From Erpobdella octoculata (lineage: Eukaryota > Annelida > Clitellata > Hirudinida > Erpobdellidae), in contig OZ022240.1 of assembly GCA_963978895.1 (NCBI GenBank), forward strand, positions 42,691,268-42,755,267: a stretch of DNA of 64,000 nt, written 5' to 3'. Shown piece after piece: positions 43,262 to 55,436 of the stretch; the stretch's first letter is position 1, and each line of letters starts with the position of its first letter. Made by a program: the position numbers and the translations under genes. The notes beneath the pieces were generated by a model. That model did no database searches. It was not told the DNA's origin and worked only from the letters and a program-made list of their open reading frames with translations.

Positions 43262-43675
43262 CTCATAAGTTATTCTAGTCCTAGTCGCTGATTTTGGTTG
43301 TCCTAAAAAATATTCATTAGAAAATAATTACAAAAAAAACCGGCGTGGTTCTGCAAATTATTCATAAAAAATTATTTTTATAAAAAAAACCGCCGTGGTC
43401 CTGCAAAATAATCAGAAAAAAAATTATTACAAAAATGACCGCCAACATACATTTTATGCCGGCACAATAGCAATTTTACCGATTATTGCCACGGCGGCAC
43501 GGCGGTACTGCCGGCTCAGTAGCAATTTTACCGATTATTGCCACGGCGGCACGGCGGTACTGCCGGCACATTAGCAATTTTACCGGCGGTATTGCCGCCG
43601 GCTCAGTAGCAATTTTACCGATTATTTCCACGGCAAAACCGCCGGGGCAATAGCAACGACCAATTTTTATCACTC
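43262..43675. repeat. GC-rich tandem repeats with CCGGC/ACCGATTATT words
   Basis: 43335-43440 holds two to three diverged units of 'ccg(g/c)cgtggt.ctgcaaa.tattca'. 43455-43675 holds four units of 'gccggcacaatagcaattttaccgattattgccacggcggcac', about 50-55 bp each. The words recur at 39985-40125 and so bracket the PHD-finger gene remnant; they may be subterminal repeats of one about 3.7-kb element (inference). Confidence 0.7.
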
Positions 43676-44510
43676 TACGACGTACCGGTGGTGGTCCACG
43701 GTCTGATTCTGCTTGTGTTTTTACATCACTTGCTTCTTCAGAATCACTTCTGCCATTTTTATTATAGTCTTGTTTCACTTCTTCACATTCTGGTAATCAT
43801 AATTTTGTTGAAATGGGCTTTAATGTTGATGACGGAATATGTCGTAGGACCCTTTAACAGCTCGCATTTCCAAAATCCATCATTCAAAATTACCAAAATA
43901 TTGTCAGAGTCTTGGGAAGGTAAGGCTACTAGATGTCACAGAAACATTCCATTTTATTTTGTTTAATATATGAGAAACAAGCTCAATTATACCCTCTGGG
44001 GTGTGATACACCCTAGGTTGACGACATAGGGTTAATAATTTATTAAATGTATGTTTTTGATGTGTACTGCTTTGTATGTTTTCAATTTTTAAAAAATGTT
44101 TTAAACAATTTTACTATAAATTTCAAATATTTAAACAAAGCAGAGTGGGCCGCCAATTGAAAGCCCCCGGGTTGGCCACCCATGATATTAAAAGACGTGC
44201 AACGTGTACATGCATTTAACTTACTAAAACATTCAGAAATGTATATAACAGGCGCGTAATGTGCAAAGAAAAGTATATACTAAGTGATAATTAACTGTAG
44301 GCACTTCAACCTTATTCACAATTAGGAATAACAAGTTCTCTATTTTAGCTGTAATCATTTGAATAAAATCAAATAAAATAAAAACATATTCTCACCTTTG
44401 AACAATTGCGATTAATGCACAAATATTTAATTTATTTGAATGCCCATTTGTCAAATGCACGAATTTTATGAATTCGGTATGGATTGGTAAATGTTATTAG
44501 AGACAGATTT
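43676..44510. other. spacer with possible hAT end
   Basis: Nothing coding. 44148-44185 ('gtgggccgccaattgaaagcccccgggttggccacccatg') looks like a terminal segment of a hAT-type repeat, but no partner end was found. Confidence 0.35.
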
Positions 44511-45168
44511 GCAATCTGTGACTTTAAAAAAAATACATTTCCTTAAACTGCACATAAGTTTGGCTATCTATCTAACCTTATTTAGTGTGCCTGGTCTTTT
44601 TAAAGTCATTTTCACTTTGGAAGCATGAAGTGTTTGATATGAAAGGCTTGGAAACATAAAGATCTTAATAATCATTGCGCAGAAATTCGAATTTTCTTTC
44701 GACTATCACGGGTCATATATTTTCCTTTTTATTTTAATAATAATCTAAATAAACTTAATTATTATCAGCGATCCATCATTCAAAACAAAAATTAATTATT
44801 CAAATACACGAGTTTTATCACAGTTAAAAATTTCTGTTGCATAAAAAGTAATTTTTTACAACACCACTATTAATTATCATCTGTAAAATGTATTTACTAA
44901 ACCAATTTTTTAAATCATTTTTTTTAGTTTTTTTAATTATACTCGAATTACGTTTTTATTTAATCAACAAAACAAATAAAAATATAAAAACCAAGCAAAA
45001 TGAGTTCAATTTAATCAGAAAACAAAAATGTCACAATTGAAAAGCATTTAACAAATAAGAATCTTTTCTACCAACCACCGATGCAAATTGTTTGACAAAA
45101 AACGAAAAACCTGTAAAAAACCCGAGTAGGTAACACTTGTAACCCAGCTAGTTATAAATAAATATACA
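44511..45168. repeat. R5 3' flank, near-identical to window start
   Basis: 'gactttaaaaaaaatacatttyctta' onward matches 1-657 with few substitutions and small indels. No gene. Confidence 0.85.
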
Positions 45169-46947
45169 TCACAATTGGAAAATATTTATGATAAAAGATT
45201 TTTCTACTACGCCAACCACTAATAAACGATTTGTTGTTGAATCAAAACAAATATCACTTATACGAGATTGAGCATTAAACGATTTTACAAAATTTAAACT
45301 AAAATCATATACATGAATATTTGTTTCATAAGGTACACCAACAAATAAGTTACAATTGTTGTCTGTTGTCAGTCTATGTCCAATTAAGTCTGGTTTTAAA
45401 TCAACTTGTTTAATGATATCTCCTTTGCAGTTTATTAAATAAAGTCCTAAATATTTTGAAATTGCAAAGTGATATTTTTTCAAGCCAGTAATGGAAAATA
45501 TATTCTCGGGGACTTTAACGACACGTACAATTTCACCATTCAATGTGATTTCAATTAAATTGTTATTTTCTAAAACAAACAATTTCTTATCCGATGAACC
45601 GGCAATTCTATCTCCTTTAAACTCAAGTTCTATAGTTTTCTTCCAATCAGGACTATCTTTCTGTTTTTCAAGATTATAAACATCCAGTAAAGAATCGTTT
45701 AACACGCAAAATAAATTATCAACTAATTCGACTCCTTCAGTGTGAAAGGTACTTATATTTAAATCAATGGAAAAAAGGCATTCATATGTTGTTTTGCAAT
45801 AAACTTCAATTTTAAAGGAACCATCTCTGAAACTCCAGATATACACTTTTGTTTGGCTAATCGATAATTGGTTAACACAATTAGTTATGGCAATTGTTTT
45901 AATAAGCTCAGGTTGAATTTCATTAGCTGGCATTATATTTCCTATTGAAAATTGTGAGGAATGAAATTTTGTATCCAACGATTTTGGTTTAAAAACAAGA
46001 TTCAACTTTTCATTAAAACACTTTAAAATCAATTCATAATCTTTTTTGGAATTATTTTCATCTTCATCTAACAATTTAACATCATTTTCAATTGCTTCAA
46101 TAAGAATAAGTGGATTAAAATGTTGAGACCATTTTTTATACTTTTCAATTTTTTCTTCAAGTTCTGTCTTCAATTTTACCAATTCTTCTGAATATAAATT
46201 TAACTTTTGAACAATTTCATTGTTTTTTCTATCAATAATTGCATTGAAATCATTTTGGCATAAATCAATAAAATTGATAAATTTAATTTTGAGATCTTCG
46301 CAATGTTCTTGAATTTGTATTTTCAATTTTTTAGTTTCATTTTCAACAGACTGTTTTTGTGTATTAATTGAATTCAAATTTGTTTTCAGAGTTTCTATGT
46401 CGTAGTAGTTGTTTATTGTTCTTTGTTCCAAATTTTTTTGAAAGGTTATTTTAAATTCTGCAAAAGTTGTCAAGATGCAGGATTCATGATCAAAAAGCTT
46501 TCCTGAATCAACCCATTTCTGACAAGATACGCAATATGATGCTTCAAGATCTTCTTTTTCCATGGTATTAATTTTTGCTAAGACATGATTTCTGATTGCA
46601 GGAATTTTTTGATGTACAGATAAACATGATGAACAAAAATATAATTTGCATTCCAAGCAACAACTGGTAACTTCTTCTTTTAAGCAAGATCCACAGAATA
46701 TTTTATTTGTTCCAGTAAGACGTTCAATAAATTCATTTTTTTTTAAATTTTCTAAACCTCCTTCAGGTTGTTCAAAACAAATATCACAATTTGGACAATT
46801 CAATTTGATTTCTTTGTTTGACATTTTTCCAATAAATTTTCTTTTAAGACATTCAAAACAAAAACTGTGCAAACATGGAAACATCCGAGCATCTTTAATT
46901 TCTTCTGAACAAATAAAACACTTCACAAAACTTGAATAATTTTCCAT
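45169..46947 (-). CDS. R5: RING/B-box/coiled-coil/NHL-like protein (mosaic copy)
   Basis: 592 aa from ATG 46947 with the 'aattatag' acceptor-like AG just upstream. RING ligands intact; RING spacer KRKFIGKMSNKEIKLNC as in R3. B-boxes FCGSCLKEEVTSCC.. and YCVSCQKWVDSGKLFDH. The coiled coil carries LEQRTINNYYDIETL and RKNNEIVQKLN as in R4. Propeller with TTDNNCNLFVGVPYETNIHV, ending INIFQL; its last part (VVGVVEKSFIIN) is R1-like. Its 5' flank matches R3 and its 3' flank matches R1, so the gene looks recombinant. Intact; expected E3 ligase. Faces D3, about 6 kb away, divergently. Confidence 0.88.
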   Translation of the reverse strand: MENYSSFVKCFICSEEIKDARMFPCLHSFCFECLKRKFIGKMSNKEIKLNCPNCDICFEQPEGGLENLKKNEFIERLTGTNKIFCGSCLKEEVTSCCLECKLYFCSSCLSVHQKIPAIRNHVLAKINTMEKEDLEASYCVSCQKWVDSGKLFDHESCILTTFAEFKITFQKNLEQRTINNYYDIETLKTNLNSINTQKQSVENETKKLKIQIQEHCEDLKIKFINFIDLCQNDFNAIIDRKNNEIVQKLNLYSEELVKLKTELEEKIEKYKKWSQHFNPLILIEAIENDVKLLDEDENNSKKDYELILKCFNEKLNLVFKPKSLDTKFHSSQFSIGNIMPANEIQPELIKTIAITNCVNQLSISQTKVYIWSFRDGSFKIEVYCKTTYECLFSIDLNISTFHTEGVELVDNLFCVLNDSLLDVYNLEKQKDSPDWKKTIELEFKGDRIAGSSDKKLFVLENNNLIEITLNGEIVRVVKVPENIFSITGLKKYHFAISKYLGLYLINCKGDIIKQVDLKPDLIGHRLTTDNNCNLFVGVPYETNIHVYDFSLNFVKSFNAQSRISDICFDSTTNRLLVVGVVEKSFIINIFQL

Positions 46948-48110
46948 TTCTATAATTATTAAATTAAATTATGATACAGTTAAAATAGTTTAAGCAAAAC
47001 AAGATAATATTTTCAAATATTATTTTGGGATGTTTTATTGTTACAGGTGCTATTTTGAGTTGCTGACTAGGGTATACTGAGTTGCCAAGCAACGATGTAA
47101 TATATAAATTCAATAGTTGATATTTAGCATGCACTTAAATTGTTAAATTAGTATATAAAATGGTTTACATAAATCTCAATGGGTAGTGGAAAATTATTTT
47201 TGATTAGAATATTTTTTTAATAATTTTAAAGCCAACCATATTAAATTAAACAATTTTAAATATTATTTAAAAAACTGCATGTTTTATAAGTTATGGTACG
47301 TTAAAACTAAAGCAGTTGATAGAAATTTTACATTTCAATATAAATATTATTTAATTATTAGTTTTAGATTAAAAAATTATTATTTGTACCTAATTTTTAT
47401 TGAAATTATTTAATTTTAATTATACTAAACTGCAGAAAGAAGTTTTAAATGATAAATTGCTATAAATAACTCGTTTAAAGTTATTTCTGTTGTTACAATT
47501 TTGTATTGTTGTGTTTTTATTTCAGTTAATTAAAATAACGGTTAATTCCTATCAAAATTGACCCGGGACGCTCTACTAAGAAATCACCTACAAGGCAATA
47601 AATTGATCAAATTTTTTCTTGTTTGAAAGCTTTTGATAACATTTTGTTTTTCTTGTTTATAAAGGTTAATCCTATTGCCCCCGGTGGTTTGCAAACAACA
47701 AGCGGTAAAATTGCTACTGTGTTAAAATAAATTGAGATCAATCACAAAGTGAGCGGGAGCGAGAAAGCGAATTAAACGTGAATAAGAAAGCGAGCGGAAA
47801 CTGGAAAATGAGCGGGAACAGGAAACCAAGCGGTATCGGAAAAGCAGCCGGGAGCTGAAGAGCGAGCTGGATAGGGAGAAAAAAGTGAGCAAACGTTAAG
47901 GATCAAGAAACCGAACGGGAGCAGGAAAGCAATCGGTAACGGAAGAGCAAGCCGGATCGGGAAAGCAACTAGAAACGGGAACGGAAGAACAAGCGAGTAC
48001 GGGAAAGCAACCGGGAGCGGGAGACCAAGGGGGAATAAGAGAAAAAGGATGGAAAAACCTCTAAAACTCCGGACAAAGCCGGGTACTCGGTTAATTTCTT
48101 TTATTAATTT
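46948..48110. repeat. R5 upstream block plus inverted minisatellite element
   Basis: 46948-47900 matches 33745-34720. 47740-48095 is a minus-strand member of the 18-bp family (ggaaagcaaccgggagcg-like units) ending in 'ccgggtactcgg', the reversed element head. No gene. Confidence 0.75.
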
Positions 48111-48479
48111 TACCGCCGCTTGCCTGATGTAATGTGTGCAAACCTTGAAAATGAAAATTAACTAACCACCCGTCATTTAATCAAAATGAAATTTGAAAGA
48201 TAGGTTTGATCCTCATGACAATACATTTTATTGAAATTTGAGGAATTAAAAAAAATCTAATTAAAAAAAAATAATTATCCATGTTTTAGAGCAAAACAAG
48301 TTTATAGATGTTTACATGTATACATTTAAAAAAATGTCGTTTAAAATAAAAATGTTGACAACAAATGAAAAGCTGGCAAATCCGGAAATGAAAGAAATTT
48401 GAGAAAAAACAAAAACTTTTTATTTTTTAAGAAACTATCAATCCCTACAAATTTTATTGACAAGTTTCTTAACCCTAAA

Positions 48480-48910
48480 TGAAATCAACTAACCAAATCA
48501 ATATTTTGTTGGGATTAAAACCAAGTTTTGGCTCTCAAACACAATATTTATAGTTTCCAATGTCTGTATGTCTGTATGTATGTATGTATGTATGTATGTA
48601 TGTATGTATGTATGTATGTATGTATGTATGTATGTATGTATGTATGTATGTATGTATGTATGTATGTATGTATGCATTTTAGCAATTTCTGATAACGCGG
48701 CGGCCACGTCGGTCAGCAATCAGTCGTTGGTGAAATTTAGTGCGAATATGCGTCTAATAAAAGTTATTACGTAATTGTACACTGTCAATTTTAAAGATCA
48801 AAAATGTTTTAGCTTGATTTGAAAACGGGAAAATAGTTTAATTTTGCTTTCAAGGTTTGCAGACATTCAAGCAAGCAACTAATCAAGCAATCAGGACCGC
48901 GGTGAAGTTA
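48480..48910 (-). repeat. inverted partial copy of duplication block, with (TGTA)n
   Basis: Read on the minus strand, 48910-48480 follows 4800-5570: 'ggtcttgattgcttg', 'gtttgcaaaccttgaaa', 'attgctgac..gcggccgc' and then CATA repeats (48568-48674 as TGTA on the plus strand). The CATA microsatellite is thus part of a mobile or duplicated block. Confidence 0.75.
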
Positions 48911-49370
48911 ATATAAGAAATTTAATAAACAAATTATTAAAGTATTGAATAAAACAAAGGCACTTGAACAATCTATTATGTATGTTCTTGTAAAATACGT
49001 GAAAAACAAGATAAATTGCAGTTTCAATCACACACAAAACGGCCGGTACAAAGAAAAAGTAAAGAGCAACTTAACTTACTTTAATTTTCCTGAAAAATTA
49101 ACCAGAAACTTGTTAGAAATTTTTTTCAAGTAAACTTAAGGAACCAATCAACTTCTACACAAACAACTTGCAAATGAAGTTTTCAAGTTAAACCCGGATA
49201 CAGAGAAGGGGAAAACCCTGACATATAATTGCATGTTAATAGGAGTACTGCGAAAATTAAGCTAACTGAAAAGGATGTAAAGCAACTGAAAAAGAGAGAC
49301 AGCAGACAGAAAAAAACAGAGAAAGAAAAAAATAAATAGGCACAGACAAAATAAGACAAAAAAATCTTTT
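48911..49370. other. spacer, nothing recognised
   Basis: AT-rich; a purine-rich stretch at 49260-49370. No gene. Confidence 0.4.
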
Positions 49371-49648
49371 TATAGCTCGTGGTTGAGACACCGGCTCTGA
49401 GAGTTGGAGTATCCGGGTTCGATTCCTGGTCCGGGCACGTAACGTCAACTCAGCGTTTCATCCTTTAGTCGTCGATAACTTTGGTTGGGGGTTAAAGTCC
49501 TTTGTGCGTTTGTGGGTAGTATGTAGGGGCGGCCATTGCGCTGTGTTTACACGTATACGCCATTAGTCTTATCTGCAAGTTGCCAACATTGTAAAAGTGG
49601 CCGCTGGTCTGTTCATTAAGTGGCATTCAAAAATGAATGTTCTTTCTA
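49371..49648 (+). mobile_element. tRNA-derived SINE
   Basis: 'tagctcgtggttgagacacc' (D-arm and A-box like) and 'ccgggttcgattcctgg' (a full T-arm with pol III B box) lie about 30 bp apart, as in a tRNA. The 3' acceptor half 'tccgggca' has no partner at the 5' end, so this is not a working tRNA. A less AT-rich body of about 200 bp follows, abutting LINE A at about 49650. Pol III transcription from the internal promoter is inferred. Confidence 0.7.
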
Positions 49649-49649
49649 A

Positions 49650-50539
49650 CTATAAAAAGCAGTGATGATCGATTGATATTGCAGAGCTGTTTGAAATCAT
49701 TAGGAGATTGGAGTAAAAAATGGGAAATTAAGCTAAATGCTGGTAAATGTGTTGCGTGAAGATATGGACGCCAATTAGATGATCGTCGGCTATATAATAC
49801 AGAAGGAGTGGAACTTAATTTTCCTGACAAAATAAAAGATTTAGGTGTTACATTCCAGAGTTCACTAACATTTGTAGATCACATTTATGAAATAATTGTT
49901 TATGAAATAATTAAAAAATGTTTTTCACTGTTAGGTTTAATTTCACGAAATTTTAAAGATTTGACAAAAGATTCTTTTATATTGATTTATAAAACTTTGG
50001 TTAGATCCAGATTGGAGTATACAGTCAGTGTGTGGTCACCATGGAAGAAAAAAGACATAGAAGCCAATGAAAGTGTCAAGAAGAGAGCAACTAAAATGGT
50101 CAAGTCATGCAAGGGATTGAAATATAAAGATAGGTTGAGAATTTTGAAGCTTCCTTGTTTAAAGTACAGAAGACTGAGGGGGGGCCTGATCATGCTCTAC
50201 AACTTTATTCAAGACAAAGAAGGACGTTTGTGTTTTCCTAATATAAAGATATCAGAAGAAAGAAGAACAAGAGGTCACAAATTCAAACTGGAAACACAAA
50301 GATTCAACGGCAACTGCAGAAAATATTTCTTCCTGACCAGATCTACTGCAATTTGGAACAACCTCCCTTCGAAAATCATAGAAGCCGAACACGTTAATGA
50401 ATTTAAAAGACTAATTGAATGTTATTTCAAATTAAGCGATATTATGTATAACTATAAAAAGGATTTCTAATAATATATACATACATTTATTTATAGAACA
50501 TATATATGAACAATATTTTATATAATTGTAGATATGGGC
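49650..50539 (+). mobile_element. LINE A, third copy (truncated at both ends)
   Basis: Homologous to 10703-11570. Begins within the segment after the YADD motif. Relative to the 10-kb copy a lost base turns 'gcggtgaga' into 'gcgtgaaga', giving an in-frame TGA near 49757, and a 15-bp tandem duplication (gtttatgaaataatt) is at 49897-49911. The open frame 49808-50470 keeps the C-terminal block through TRSTAIWNNLPSKIIEAEH and ends MYNYKKDF. The 3' UTR stops at 'gatatgggc', without the TTATG tail. Confidence 0.88.
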
Positions 50540-51295
<756 letters not shown>

Positions 51296-51910
51296 CTTGA
51301 CTGGCTCCGTAATTATAGTATCGACAAGTTTCTGAAAAGTTAATTTCTCAGGAAAACTAAAGTGAGTTGAGTTGCTTTTTGCCTTTTCTTTGTACCTGCC
51401 GTTTTGTGTATGATTAAAACTGCTGTTTATCTTGTCTTTTTTTTTACATATTTTGAGAACAATTACGTAGTAGATTGTTACAGTGTGCTTATTTCATTCA
51501 GTAATTTATAAATTTTTTTATTATATTTCTTATAGTAACTTTACTGCCGGTCTTGATTGCTTGCTTGCCTGCTTGCTTAAAAGTTTGCAAACCTTGAAAG
51601 TGAAATTTAAGTATCTTTCCGTTTTTCAATCAAGCTGAAACTTTTTTGAACTTTAGGACTGACAGTGTAAAATTACGTAATAACTTTATTAGACGGTGTT
51701 GCACTAATTTATCAACGTCTGATTGCTGACAATCGTGGCGGCCGCGTTATGCAAAATTGCTAACATACATACATACATACATACATACATACATACATAC
51801 ATACATACATACATACATACATACATACATACATACATACATACATACATACATACATACATACATACATACATACATACATACATACATACATACATAC
51901 ATACATACAT

Positions 51911-51949
<39 letters not shown>

Positions 51950-53102
51950 ATACATACATACATACATACATACATACATACATACATACATACATACATA
52001 CATACATACATACATACATACATACATACATACATACATACATACATACATACATACATACATACATACATACACACATACCATACCTACATACAGACAT
52101 TGGAAATTATATATGTTGATATGCAAGAATTATACGACGCGTCTTCGCTCGCGTACAAATTACATTGTTTAGATAATGCCGTCCACTAAGTATGTCGGAA
52201 CAATGTATACAATTTTGATAAAAAAGGGTCTATGAGAAAAATATCTCAACAAGCTATAAATTTGCTAATTTCAACGGGAATCACCTCTTCGAAACTGGTT
52301 AAAAAAAGAAGAATCGTTTAATTTTCAGTGATGATTAAAGTTATGGTTGTCAGAAGAAATGTGCGGATATCATAAAATATTTCAATCTTCTGAGTATAGA
52401 AAATACTGAACAATTTAGCTAATTTTTTTAAAATCGCCGTCTAAAACAGTCTGCTTTTCTCGTCTGTGGGGAGGTTGTTGAGAGAGTGCGAGGAGTTTTC
52501 TGGCCTAGAAAGTGTTGATCTGAGGTTGTCAGAGAAAACCGATAAAATGATGCGTTATATGTTCGAAAGTAATGCTGTTTATGTGTTTGCGTGTTGAACA
52601 TGTTATATGTTACGCCATACATGTATATATAGAAAACATTGTAATAACTGGTTTTTCAGTCATTCATCAACATCGTGTTTTTTAAAAAATGTTGTTTTAT
52701 TTGTCAAAATTGATTCATTTAACATGTTCAACACGCAATCATGTAAACGATTGCATTGCGTTTTATTTTGTTACAGATTTTTTAAACAGCATTTGTTATT
52801 TACTATATGAAACTAAACGTTCATGTTCTAGATTAGTTTTGGAATTATTTTTTCATAATAGTTTATAGTCTTTTACATTAGATGTTTTGAGACTAGAATG
52901 GCTGTGTGTTGGAAACACTTAAGTACTTCCTGTCGTGAAACAAAATTTGATTTTTTCAACTGTCCCTCCTCTTTCATCCAGGCATGGTACTGGCTCGCAG
53001 TTTGAAATCATTTAAGCCTCCCTTTTCATTTATTTGACTTAAACAACATTATAACTAAATATGATAATGCTTATTGTAGGTGTTTTTCCATAAAAACAAA
53101 AC
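51296..53102 (+). repeat. segmental duplication B (upstream of D3)
   Basis: Copy of 4564-6531 with few substitutions; 51765-52076 is the CATA microsatellite (interrupted by a CA run near 51928). Ends in the D3 leader with 'gcttattgtag' as possible splice acceptor about 25 bp before the ATG. The D1 copy differs in microsatellite length. Confidence 0.85.
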
Positions 53103-55436
53103 ATGGAAAAATGTGGAATTTGTTTGAAAACAGTATCTGCAAATTTTTGCTTAAATTGCCAAATTAATTTGTGTTCACCGTGTTTGGTTTTTCATGAAAA
53201 GATTCCAACAATATACAAACATGTTTTAACAGAAAATACTTCACTTAAAAAAGAAGAAATAACAACATGCTACTGTAAATCATGTCAGGAATTTAATGCA
53301 AACAGTCTCAGCATAGATGTCATAAAGGATCAACTGCATGCAATAAATGAACAAAAACTGAATGCTGCTAGAGAAGCTGAAAATTTAAAAAAACAAATTC
53401 AACAACATTGTGAAGAAATGAAAATTCAGTTAATTAATTGCATTGATTCATGTGAGAAAAAGATCAATACTGAAATTGATGAGAAATGGTTTAAAATTGA
53501 AGAAACGTTGAATATGCATCTGAAAAATGTTTTAAAGTTATTGAAAGAAATAGAAGAAAGGAATCAAAAATGTCAATTAGTAGTTAAACGTTGTGATTCA
53601 ACTATAATTTCTGAAATTAGAAAAACTATTGAAACGAAAATGTTTGTAGATGATAATACTTTCTCATCACACATCCATAGTTTGTTCTCCAAATGTTTCA
53701 AAGAAAATTTGAACCTTACTTTTGAACCAAATATATCAAATACAAAACTTGTCTCGACTGAAATTATATTACCCGACCTGAAATTTAAACATAAAGAAAA
53801 TGAAGAAAAAGATTTACCACCTCGTAACCTTGTTTTTGAAAATGAATCGGATGTACCTTGTGGGAATTGTTTGCGTAAAGAGATAATTATTTCTTTGTGT
53901 TTTAAATGCAAATTGTATTTGTGTACATCATGTGCAATTGGTCATAAAACACATCCAGATACAAAAAAACATGTTTTGACAGATATGAATTTACATACCA
54001 GAAAAGAAGTAGATAACATAAAAACATCATATTGCAAACCTTGTCAGACATGGGTTGACTGTGAAACTGGTCTTAATCATGAATCCTGCCCACTCAAAAC
54101 GTTTGATCAAATTAAAAAAGAATTTGTAGAAAATTTATTTAAAAAACAATCTAAATTGGACTACAACTTAGCTATCATAGGAGATATTTTAGAATCAATT
54201 AAAGAACAAAGGTTATCTGCTGCTTGTCAAACTGAAACTTTAAAAAAACAACTTCAAAAACATTTTGAAGATGTTAAAAGTCATATCATTAAAAATATTG
54301 ATTTGTACAAAAATGATTATGAAAAAATATTTACTGAAAAAAGCAATGAAATTGAAATACAATTAAATTTCCATGAAATAGAGGTATTACTACTTAAAAA
54401 TAAAATAAAAGAAAAATGTAACGGATATGAAAATTGGTTGAAACATTTTACTCTTGTCAAATTTATTGAACTGATTGAAAATAATTTGTTAAATAATGAT
54501 TTGAAAGTGTTAGATGATGATGTGGAAAATCTTTTTGAAAAAACAATACAAATAATTTCCGATTCATTGAGTGAAACAGTAATTAACTTTTTTGAACCAA
54601 TTCAACTGCACAAACAAATTTTTTTCTCACAAATATCAATAGGAAAATTAAATGCAACTAATGAAATTCAACCAAAACTCATCCTAACAAAAGAATTAAA
54701 CATTATCCTCAGCAAGTTTTTGTTTTCAATCAGCAAAACAAAATTATATTTTGGATATCTTAATCGAAATATATTAAAAATTGATGTTTATTGCAACAAA
54801 TCATATGGTTTTCTTTCTTCAATTGAGTTTGAACATCCTAAATTCCAGTTTCATTTATATAAAAATTTTGTATGTGTTGTGAACAACTCAGCATTTGAAA
54901 TATACAATCTCGAAAAACAGAAAAATAGTCCTGATTGGAAAAAATTAATAAATCATAAATTTGATAAATCAGAATGTTTTTATTCAACGGGAAAAAACTT
55001 GTACGTTTTAAAAGACAAAAAATTATTTGAAATAACACTAGAACGTGGATTAAAATTTCTCTCTAAATTACCAGAAATATATTTTAATGGTTCTCATTAT
55101 TTTAATGTTGATCGTTTGAAAGAAAATTTTGCAATAGCATGTGATGGCAAACTTTTTTTATTCAACAGCAATGGAAATATCATTAAAGAAATTGATCCAT
55201 TATTATTACCGAACGCAATTGGGCTAAATGCAGTGACGACTGATCACAATTCCAATTTATTCATAACTGATTGGTTTGGAAAAAAAATTCATGTCTTTGA
55301 TTTTGATTTGAATTACTTGAATTCATTTGATGCTCAGTGTGAACTTTTATGTTTTGGTATTGATTCATCGACAAATCGTGGTTTGGTGATTGGTGTTGGT
55401 GAAGAAAATTGTTTATTGAATGTTTTTCAATTGTAA
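53103..55436 (+). CDS. D3: RING-less tandem B-box/coiled-coil/NHL-like protein
   Basis: 777 aa from ATG 53103; an in-frame stop lies just upstream, which fixes the start for the class. First B-box has all ligands (C4, C7, C16, C19, C24, C27, H31, H40), then YCKSCQEF; coiled coil; second module VPCGNCLRKEIIISLC and YCKPCQTWVDC; second coiled coil to about 500; propeller with NSNLFITDWFGKKIHV and end LNVFQL. Best-preserved class D gene: no stops, no insertion. Ligase activity is not expected; the zinc/coiled-coil modules suggest homo- or heteromeric assembly with class R proteins (inference). Confidence 0.87.
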   Translation: MEKCGICLKTVSANFCLNCQINLCSPCLVFHEKIPTIYKHVLTENTSLKKEEITTCYCKSCQEFNANSLSIDVIKDQLHAINEQKLNAAREAENLKKQIQQHCEEMKIQLINCIDSCEKKINTEIDEKWFKIEETLNMHLKNVLKLLKEIEERNQKCQLVVKRCDSTIISEIRKTIETKMFVDDNTFSSHIHSLFSKCFKENLNLTFEPNISNTKLVSTEIILPDLKFKHKENEEKDLPPRNLVFENESDVPCGNCLRKEIIISLCFKCKLYLCTSCAIGHKTHPDTKKHVLTDMNLHTRKEVDNIKTSYCKPCQTWVDCETGLNHESCPLKTFDQIKKEFVENLFKKQSKLDYNLAIIGDILESIKEQRLSAACQTETLKKQLQKHFEDVKSHIIKNIDLYKNDYEKIFTEKSNEIEIQLNFHEIEVLLLKNKIKEKCNGYENWLKHFTLVKFIELIENNLLNNDLKVLDDDVENLFEKTIQIISDSLSETVINFFEPIQLHKQIFFSQISIGKLNATNEIQPKLILTKELNIILSKFLFSISKTKLYFGYLNRNILKIDVYCNKSYGFLSSIEFEHPKFQFHLYKNFVCVVNNSAFEIYNLEKQKNSPDWKKLINHKFDKSECFYSTGKNLYVLKDKKLFEITLERGLKFLSKLPEIYFNGSHYFNVDRLKENFAIACDGKLFLFNSNGNIIKEIDPLLLPNAIGLNAVTTDHNSNLFITDWFGKKIHVFDFDLNYLNSFDAQCELLCFGIDSSTNRGLVIGVGEENCLLNVFQL

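Noticed and set aside
43476..43966. ORFs of 92-100 codons over the CGG-rich repeats and after them
   Set aside because: One is repeat-driven, the other shows no recognisable domain or splice context.
49371..49442. Functional tRNA gene
   Set aside because: D-arm and T-arm are good but the acceptor stem does not pair and the body continues as a SINE.
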